Shown: positions 57,201 to 64,000 of the stretch, one piece after another
How the letters are laid out: each line of letters opens with the position of its first letter
How positions within the stretch are numbered: position 1 is the stretch's first letter
NCBI GenBank assembly: GCA_022605955.1
Contig: JAKCOZ010000039.1
Coordinates: forward strand, 5,017,501 to 5,081,500
Length of the DNA: 64,000 nucleotides
Origin: Rallus limicola
Taxonomy: Eukaryota > Chordata > Aves > Gruiformes > Rallidae
Direction of reading: 5' to 3'
Position numbers and translations under genes: made by a program
The notes under the pieces: generated by a model
Databases searched by the model: none
Told to the model about the DNA's origin: nothing
Seen by the model: only the letters and a program-made list of their open reading frames with translations

Positions 57201-58381
57201 AGAGATTGCAAAACTACAACACGCAGTCACTGGTGTCTATTTAACAAAATTAAACAGGTATCTATCCAAAGTTGTCTACAAAAAGTAACAGATCCTCCTC
57301 TGGTGGAAGCTCCAGCAACCTCAGACTCATCTATCTTAGCTACAAATTCAGTTCAGGGTGCTTCCAGTTGTCTCAACAACCTTTTATTCACAGGGTTTTT
57401 TCTAACATTCTTTTCTGATGTTGCCTTCCAGGTGAAATTTTCCTTCCCCTGTGCCACTCCTAATTTTGGAACACAACCCTCTTCAGATTGGGAATGAAAA
57501 AGAAAGATCCAAACAAGCCAAGCAAAAAAAACCCAAAATCAAACAAACCCAAAACCCACACATCCTGTACATTTATAATCACTGCTACTTTTGCACAGGG
57601 ATGACAGAACTGAAAAGGCAATGGGTTTTAAAGACAGGATAATCTGAGAAGAAAGAACTATGGAAGGAAGTGTTATCCTTCACAACAGGTCAAAGGTTGG
57701 TCAGTTCCTGGGAGTCCTGTATGACCTTATTCTTTCAGACTGACTAATATTTATTAGCTGGTAACTTTGTGGGTATAAGATGTTCCCTACACTGTGTTCT
57801 CTTGGATAAGCCTACTCTAACACTACCTGGAGTTTTGTAAATAAATCTGACTATAATATTATGATTCCAAGCCAGATAGAACTAGTCTCTGTATCCAGCT
57901 GTGATCACATATAGGCTCAGACCTTTATTTTGAGCCCATTGTTGGAAGTCCAGGTCTCTCCAAATCTTAAATTCAGTGCTTTGTAGGGGACTGGCAGCTA
58001 TTTGCATGTTCTTGTCATCACCCTTAGATGATGTTCACACTCAATTTAATCCCATTAATGGACCTATATATTATTAGAATATTGGTGTTTTATCTGAATT
58101 TCCAGGTTGCAAACAAAAAAATTAAAAGGTCTTAGTATTATTCAAATCAAGGAAGGAAAGAAGGAAGAACTCAATCTTCAATCAGTACTGGGTGGAATGC
58201 ATCACATTAGAGGTGTACTGGACAATATCAAAACTGTCTGAGCATTCAGCACCAGTGTAAATAGCAAAACTAAATAAAAGAAAGAACTTTTGCTTCCAAA
58301 TCTACTGACACTGGAAAAACACGGGAAAAATTCTACTTTTAGAAAGTGAGCTAGTTCTTAGCAAAGATCTTCTTTTGTATG
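51238..58381. other. No gene recognised
   Basis: The longest stretch without a recognisable element, AT-rich throughout. It contains the 21-bp duplication at 53123. A plus-strand open frame at 56887-57288 starts at TTG and shows no domain. I see no tRNA, no CR1 tail and no convincing exon. Confidence 0.35.
53123..53170. repeat. 21-bp tandem duplication
   Basis: The unit CCAGTGCAGTAGTATAATGTG occurs twice without change, followed by a partial CCAGTG. Identity of the two copies points to a recent slippage event. Confidence 0.92.
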
Positions 58382-58893
58382 TACCTGGAGTATTGTATCC
58401 AGTTTCTCTGTGTCCTGGTATAAAAAAGACAGGGGTCTCCTGCAAAGAGTCCAGTGGAGGTGATTAAAAGACTAGAGTATCTCCCCTACGAGGAAAGACT
58501 GAAAGAACTGGGGTTGTTCAGCCTTGAGAAAAGAAGACTGAGAGGTGATATTATTACTGTTTATAAATATCTCAAGTGCGGGAGACAGAGGGAAATGGCC
58601 AGCCCCTTTTCAGTGGTCTGTGGAGACAGGACAAGGGGCAATGGCTGCAATTTGGAGCACAGGAAGTTCCTCACCAACATGCAGAACTTTTACACAGTGA
58701 GGGTGACAGAGCCCTGGGACAGGCTGCCCAGAGGGGTTGTGGAGTCTCCTTCTCTGGAGATATTCAAGACCCACTTGGACGCCTCCCTGTGCAATATGAG
58801 CTAGGGAGCTGCTTTGGCAGGGGGGTTGGACCCGATGATCGCTCGAGGTTCCTTCCAACCCCTACAATTCTATGATTCTTTGATTCTGTATGA
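58382..58893 (+). mobile_element. CR1 LINE 3' fragment with partly open ORF2
   Basis: It starts TACCTGGAGTATTGTATCC. A frame is open from about 58454 to the TAG at 58802-58804 and encodes the blocks [20 protein letters not shown] and [19 protein letters not shown]. The 3' UTR has GGGGGGTTGGACCCGATGAT and CCTACAATTCTATGATTC. It matches the 25182 copy closely in its ORF2 end (LCNM) and UTR, so they are one subfamily. One deletion near 58455 removes the RVQRRATK region. Confidence 0.93.
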
Positions 58894-58977
58894 TTTGAAT
58901 GGGTCTCTGGACTCTTCATCTAGAAAGCACAGCACGCTTATAGGTCAACAAATCTGAAACCCGAAATGGTTGTCAAA

Positions 58978-59150
58978 CATCAGAACAGGCTGCCCAGGGT
59001 AGTGGTTGAGTCACCATCCCTGAAGGTATCTAAAAGACATGTAGATGTGGTGCTTAAGGACATAGTTTAGTGGTTAGGTTAATGATGGAACTTGGTGATC
59101 TTAAAAATCTTTTCCAACCAAAGCAGTTCCGTTATTCTATGAATGTATGA
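58978..59150 (+). mobile_element. Second CR1 3' fragment just downstream
   Basis: AACAGGCTGCCCAGGGTAGT, GAGTCACCATCCCTGAAGG, CTTAAGGACATAGTTTAGTG, GATCTTAAAAATCTTTTCCA and ATTCTATGAATGTATG. It has a different 3' end from its neighbour, so two independent insertions lie in the same orientation within 100 bp. Confidence 0.88.
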
Positions 59151-61563
59151 AAAGTGCTGTGGTGGATATGTAAATGAGCGGCAAAGGGCAAAAGTACACC
59201 ATGGAGAGGAAAAGAAGGACAGAAAGAGAAAAAGTAAATGGAGGAATGAGATACAGGGGAAGCAGTAAGACATTTGATAAAACTGAGCCAAACAAAAAAA
59301 AGAGGCATAAAAATGGTAAAATAGCAAATCAAGAAGCTAGAAGAATGGGAATACAAGGGTATTGTACTTTGATGGACATCTAAGTGTCTTCTGCAAGGGC
59401 AGACCCTAGGAAAAATCCATGATTTTTGGGTGGAGAAAACAGAAGAGCTACAGTCAGTGTGCAAAACTCATTCTTCCTGTCCTTGCATCAAGCTAAGCAG
59501 TTGATCCTCAATAAACATGCCCAAAACAATAGTGATTTACAATAGATGTTAAACTTAGTTCTTACACAAGCTCTGGAATTAAGCCTGGGGGCTAATAGTG
59601 GGCTGCCCCACACCAGCCCTGCACAGGTGTGCACACATCAGACGAATGCACAGTTCACCCTCCAAAACCATTAACGCTTGTTCATTATACCAGGAAAACT
59701 GGGCTGTTTCCCTTGTCTTGATAATTTGGCCTGTGGTTGATGCTTGCTATATGCTAATTTGATAGTTCTTTCTCTGTCAGCATCTTGTCGTACGTTAAAG
59801 CCATTTTAAAATGACTCGTGGTTGAATAAACAACATGAATATTGCAAAATAACTCTTGTTTAGGATATTTAAAAAGCTGTAATGATCTCGGGGCTGAAAG
59901 AGTTATTGCAACTTCAACAATGAGTAAAAATATGAGATTAGGAGTAAGATGCAGATGTAATGAGGTTTTTTTTATCACTTTTTGAGTAATATTCACATGT
60001 GTCTGCTATGTGGGTGCTCTAGAAGCTGAGAAAGGGCCCAGAACAAAACTTCCTCTTCATTATCACTAGGCTGTGAAGAAGAGTAGGAGGCATTAGGAAA
60101 TGCAAGCCTTAATGTTATTTCAAATATGGTTTTCATAATAAGGATTGAGTAGGAGGTATAAAAAACTCCAACAGAGAACACAAGATATGTATGTGTATAA
60201 GGAGAAATGATTTCTGCATCTGTGTCTAGACTAGTGTTTATGGTTGTCTTGTAAATTAATTTGGTGTATTGCCAACTAATTCTAATTAACATTGACCTTG
60301 GAAAATTATGATCCAGGTATTTTTAATAAATCCACGTGTTTAAATCTTAAGGCTTTGAATGCATGGGACACATAGGAGAAGCTCTCACTGAGCCTTATTC
60401 CAAAGCTTGAACTCTGGTGGATCCCACTACAGTCTGCAGGCCTGTGATATTGGGTATAACTAAGAACTGTTACAGGGTATAACTAAGAACTTTGTGGACA
60501 GGGAAGAAACTATCCTTTTGTCATTCAAGCTGCTCTGCTACTACCCTTAAAAAAAAAAAAAAGCTGACAATATTGAACATGTGCAGAGTGTGAAAATAGG
60601 AAGACTGAAGTAACCATGTGCCACTCAAAAGCTCCAAGTCTTTCTGCTTTAAGTCTTTCAGTGAGTAGTCAATCTTTAGGGCATATCCACACATTGTGAA
60701 ATTTGGCATTAAAAATAAAATAAAAAAAACATTTCTGCACATTTTATTTGCTGTAGTGAACAAATGTGGAATTGGATACCATTGATTTATATGGTAATTC
60801 TTACATTTACAGGTTCAGCTTGAGATATCAAGTTAGGAGAGAATTATGATTTAGCTGGTGCTGCCTCTTTCCTTCTGCCTTGGCACTGGAGGTTTTCAGG
60901 TGAACAATATGATGCTCCTTTAGCCAAAGAACACATTTTCCTTTGCTGTTTGGAAGCTGTTCCCCAACTCAAAAAGGACTGATATTTCCAAACATTGCTC
61001 TGTGTTCTCAGGAAAGACTAAAGAAGAAGCACTATGAGGCTTTGCTGAGAGAAAAAAAACAATAATTTTCTCTCTCAAAGTGTGAGGATTCCTGGGGACA
61101 GCACCCAGTTTAGTCATCAGTTACAGGCGATTGCAAGCCACAGAGTGGGTACTGTTCAACATCCTAGTGACTTCTAAGTTATGTTGAAGTGCTCATTGTA
61201 TTAGTATATGGGATGTTTTTCTCTATGTTTACACACAAGCAAGGGACATTCTGAACATTGGAAACCTGGTATGCCAATATTTACACTTCTGGCAAGGGAC
61301 CCATTGAAAATGTCTGTTCTTGTGATCTGACAGTCTGCAAATCCCCCTCCTAAGCCTGGCAATCAAACTAAGTTCTGTCCAGTCTGACTGTTGTCTTAGT
61401 CCCAGCTGAAAAGTGTTGCCTGTCACAGAGTACAAGCTAATATGACTGTAGCAGTAGCACTTCAGCCTTTAGAGGAACACATCCATGCCACAGTGCCCTG
61501 ACATCCTGGGCAGCTGGGTTGGTTTGCTCATTCATCCCTAGAATCACCAGGCACTTTCATTTT
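59151..61563. other. No gene recognised
   Basis: AT-rich unassigned sequence. The 59740-59990 part has low simple-sequence content and homeodomain-like ATTA/TAAT sites and could be conserved noncoding DNA, but nothing in a single sequence can show that. Confidence 0.3.
60452..60491. repeat. Short direct duplication
   Basis: GGGTATAACTAAGAACT occurs at 60452-60468 and again at 60475-60491, six bases apart. A minor local duplication. Confidence 0.9.
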
Positions 61564-61899
61564 CATAAAATCACAGAATCGCAGACTGGTTTGGGTTGGC
61601 AGGGACCTTAATCATCATCTAGTTCCAACCCCCTGCCATAAGCAGGGACATTCTCCACTAGACCAGGTTGCCCAAAGCCCCATCCAACCTGGCCTTGAAC
61701 ACTGCCAGGGAGGGGGCAGCCACAGCTTCTCTGGGTAGCATATGCCAGGGCCTCACCACCCTCACAGGGAAGAACTTCTTTCTAATACCTAATCTAAATC
61801 TACCCTCTTTTAGTTTAAACCCCTTAACCTTTGTCCTATCTCTACACTCGCTGATGAAGAGTCCCTCCCCATCTTTCCTGTAGGCCCCTTTAGGCTTGG
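61564..61899 (-). mobile_element. CR1 LINE 3' fragment, antisense
   Basis: On the plus strand: AATCACAGAATCGCAG, TTTGGGTTGGCAGGGACC, ATCTAGTTCCAACCCCCTGC, CCCAAAGCCCCATCCAACCT, AGGGAAGAACTTCTTTCT and ACTCGCTGATGAAGAGTCC. This is the reverse complement of a CR1 end of the AGGTTGGATGGGGC type. It is one of the few antisense CR1 copies. A minus-strand frame stays open across the ORF2 end, including RLDGALGNLV. Confidence 0.93.
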
Positions 61900-64000
61900 T
61901 GGGAGTTTGTTGTAGGTGAATATCTATGAGCAACTCTTTGTAGTGTAATAACTCAGCAGAAGAGCAAATGAACTCCTGAAACTGGTAGCTCTTTTCTACC
62001 AACAAATAAAGTTATCTGGCATAGACAGAAAGCAGGGAAACCTTCTCAGATTGGCGTTCAGCCCAGAAAATTAGAAAGAAGATTAATTCCCTCTAACTTT
62101 GGCTGGCCACCTGGGGTTCCTGCATAAGCAGCTTGGAAAGGTGCTGGAGATCTGAGGAGAGTACAAATACCTCCTGAAGCTGTTAATCCATCAGGGCCAA
62201 AACCAGAACCTCATCTCCAACCCCAGGTCCTTTCTCGACCCTTCCCAGAAAGCCTGCATGATGGAATAGGGAAAGCAGAATCAAAGCCAAGCTCACTCCC
62301 TTTTGAAGTGAAGTCTGGGTTCAGTATAAATTTACACCAGTGGCAAAATCTTGCTCAGGTTTTTACAGGACTTTGTCTTGTTATAGGGAAAATGGGACTC
62401 AGTTTCTGTGCAACAGACCTGTCATGACATCTGCAGAGACCTCCTCAAAGAGATCTGCATAGAGTATTAAATTTTTTAAGATATTCTGGAAGAAAATCTA
62501 AAATGGTATTCCTTCAGTAGTCATGCAATTCTAAGATGTTTAAGAATATTAGTTGACTTTTGTGTCAGAAGTTCTTACTTTGTTAATACCTGAAAAACTC
62601 ATTACAGGATAGAGTTCATGGTGGGTTTTACCTGAAGATCATGTTATAGACCCTCAAAGAAACTTTTTATGAGAGGTTACATTGCAAAAGCAGCTAGTCC
62701 ATTTGTCCAACCAGTAGAAGCATGTAGAAGCACTCATGCATTACGGTTGGATGCCAAGTTGAATTTTAAACAACTTTTCATAATGCCCTCCAAGAATCTG
62801 TACACTCTGGTAATGATCTTGCTGCAAATACATATGTTAACTTTGGTATAATCACTGATGTTTCTGCATAATATATTTTCCTTTTTCTTTCCAGAGAAGT
62901 CAGAGAGAGATCACAGAAAACTTTGTGTATGTAATAGAAGGAGCCTCTAAAGTCACGTAGTCTTCTCTGTGGCTGGAAGCAGGGCGAACTGCAAAGTTAA
63001 ATTGGGGTGCTGAGGACCTTGTACAGAAAAAGTTTTGAAAACTTCCAAGGATGCAGATTTCCACAGCCTTCTTGGGTCCTTCTTCCAGTGCTTCATCATT
63101 CTCACTGTGAGGGATTTTGTCCCTGTGCCCAAGTGAAATAAACATTTTACAGTAAGGAAAACAGTGTAGGCTTTACCAGAGAGCTGTTAAATCACCCGCA
63201 GATTACTAACTCAGTCTCTGAACTGCACCTAAGTAAGGCAATGTTGATTTGAAGGGAAAATGCACGTTGCATAGCATCAGGCATTGTTTCAAGGCATGTT
63301 TTAAGAAAAACTAAGATTCAAACATCTCAGAAAATAAAGATGTTCTGGGCAATTTTAACAATTATGTAGATGTGAACGGAAAAATGCTTTGCAAACAATA
63401 ACAAGGTGTTAGAAAAGTGATGGATAAAGATTGTCATGTATCTTTCTGGAAATAGCTTTCAGATAACTTTTCTCAAAAGATATTTTGATCTGTCAGATCC
63501 CATGATCAGTAAAGACCAAATGCAATAAATGATATTTTAAACAAGAGTAGTCCTAGCTTACTCCTTGACTCCTGAATAGTTTTTGGAAAGGAGGTATTCA
63601 TATGGAATTATTAGTGCAACATTTCAATGACTAAATGTGTGAAAGTCATTAAGAAACAGCTCTGCAACCAATCTGTATTTCTTCTGTTTCCTCTACTTTA
63701 GTGCTATGGTGGTGCATTGGAGAAAAGGAGAAAATCTTTGCAGTAGAAGTCCATGTTTATCCCATGTTTATGATGCCAAGGCTTGACTTTGCAGCACTAT
63801 AGAAAGCCATCATATCATAACTTATGTTAATCCTCATATCTCAGAAAGGCAAACAAGGTAGTTCTGTCTATTTGTCATATCCATCATTTGCAGTAGCAAA
63901 ACTGTCCTGAGGAATAGAAACCACACACAACCAAGCAATGAAAGAAAGATATTAATTTCTATGCCCTCAGTAGTATGAAGCTCTCCAACTCGTATTTCCT
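61900..64000. other. No gene recognised
   Basis: Unassigned DNA. TATAAATTTACACCAGTGGC at about 62325-62345 has the look of an old repeat tail but cannot be assigned. No exon or RNA gene is visible to the window end. Confidence 0.35.

Noticed and set aside
56887..57288. 133-codon plus-strand frame
   Set aside because: It starts at TTG, lies in AT-rich DNA, and has no similarity or gene context.

Overview
This window looks like avian nuclear DNA. The evidence is its repeat content: more than fifteen copies of the CR1 non-LTR retrotransposon, many ending in the CR1 terminal 8-bp motif (ATTCTRTG)n, plus two families of endogenous-retrovirus LTR common in birds. The DNA is AT-rich with ordinary vertebrate microsatellites. 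I see no bacterial-type operon, rRNA, tRNA, CRISPR array or replication origin, and no exon of a protein-coding gene I can name. It is best read as intergenic or intronic DNA. The species cannot be fixed from the sequence alone.

Layout. 1-4290: unassigned DNA with a worn CR1 3' end (1495-1655) inside a repeat-like block. 4294-6954: a solo LTR with a possible 5-bp target duplication (CACTC), split by a 2.1-kb CR1 that itself carries a tiny antisense CR1 insertion and an AT-rich palindrome. 7968-15470: two CR1 3' fragments, a CA microsatellite and a 30-bp tandem duplication. 15471-19940: mostly unassigned, but 18024-18137 has a dense cluster of TTGTCAC and TTAATC motifs that could be regulatory. 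19940-21384: old antisense CR1, then a second LTR of the first family joined to a CR1. 25182-25872: the best-preserved CR1, with an unbroken C-terminal ORF2 segment. 29363-35787: small CR1 remnants and an unclassified repeat. 36950-37965: an ancient L2-clade LINE remnant, followed by a CR1 (37998-39061). 39251-41853: minus-strand ORFs bounded by good splice signals, a possible unannotated transcript. 42475-44310: a second-family LTR abutting an old CR1, both on the minus strand. 48664-48959: a fragment of that LTR family fused to a CR1 tail. 51000-51237, 58382-59150 and 61564-61899: more LTR and CR1 pieces.

There is no gene network to describe. The window records successive retrotransposon waves: an ancient L2-like element, old CR1 copies, two LTR families, and several younger CR1 subfamilies told apart by their 3' ends. 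Summing my spans, CR1 covers about 9 kb, roughly one seventh of the window. All CR1 copies are 5'-truncated, and none could encode a complete ORF2 protein. The items most worth following up are the candidate minus-strand transcript, the motif cluster near 18.1 kb, and the nested LTR/CR1 locus at 4.3-7.0 kb.
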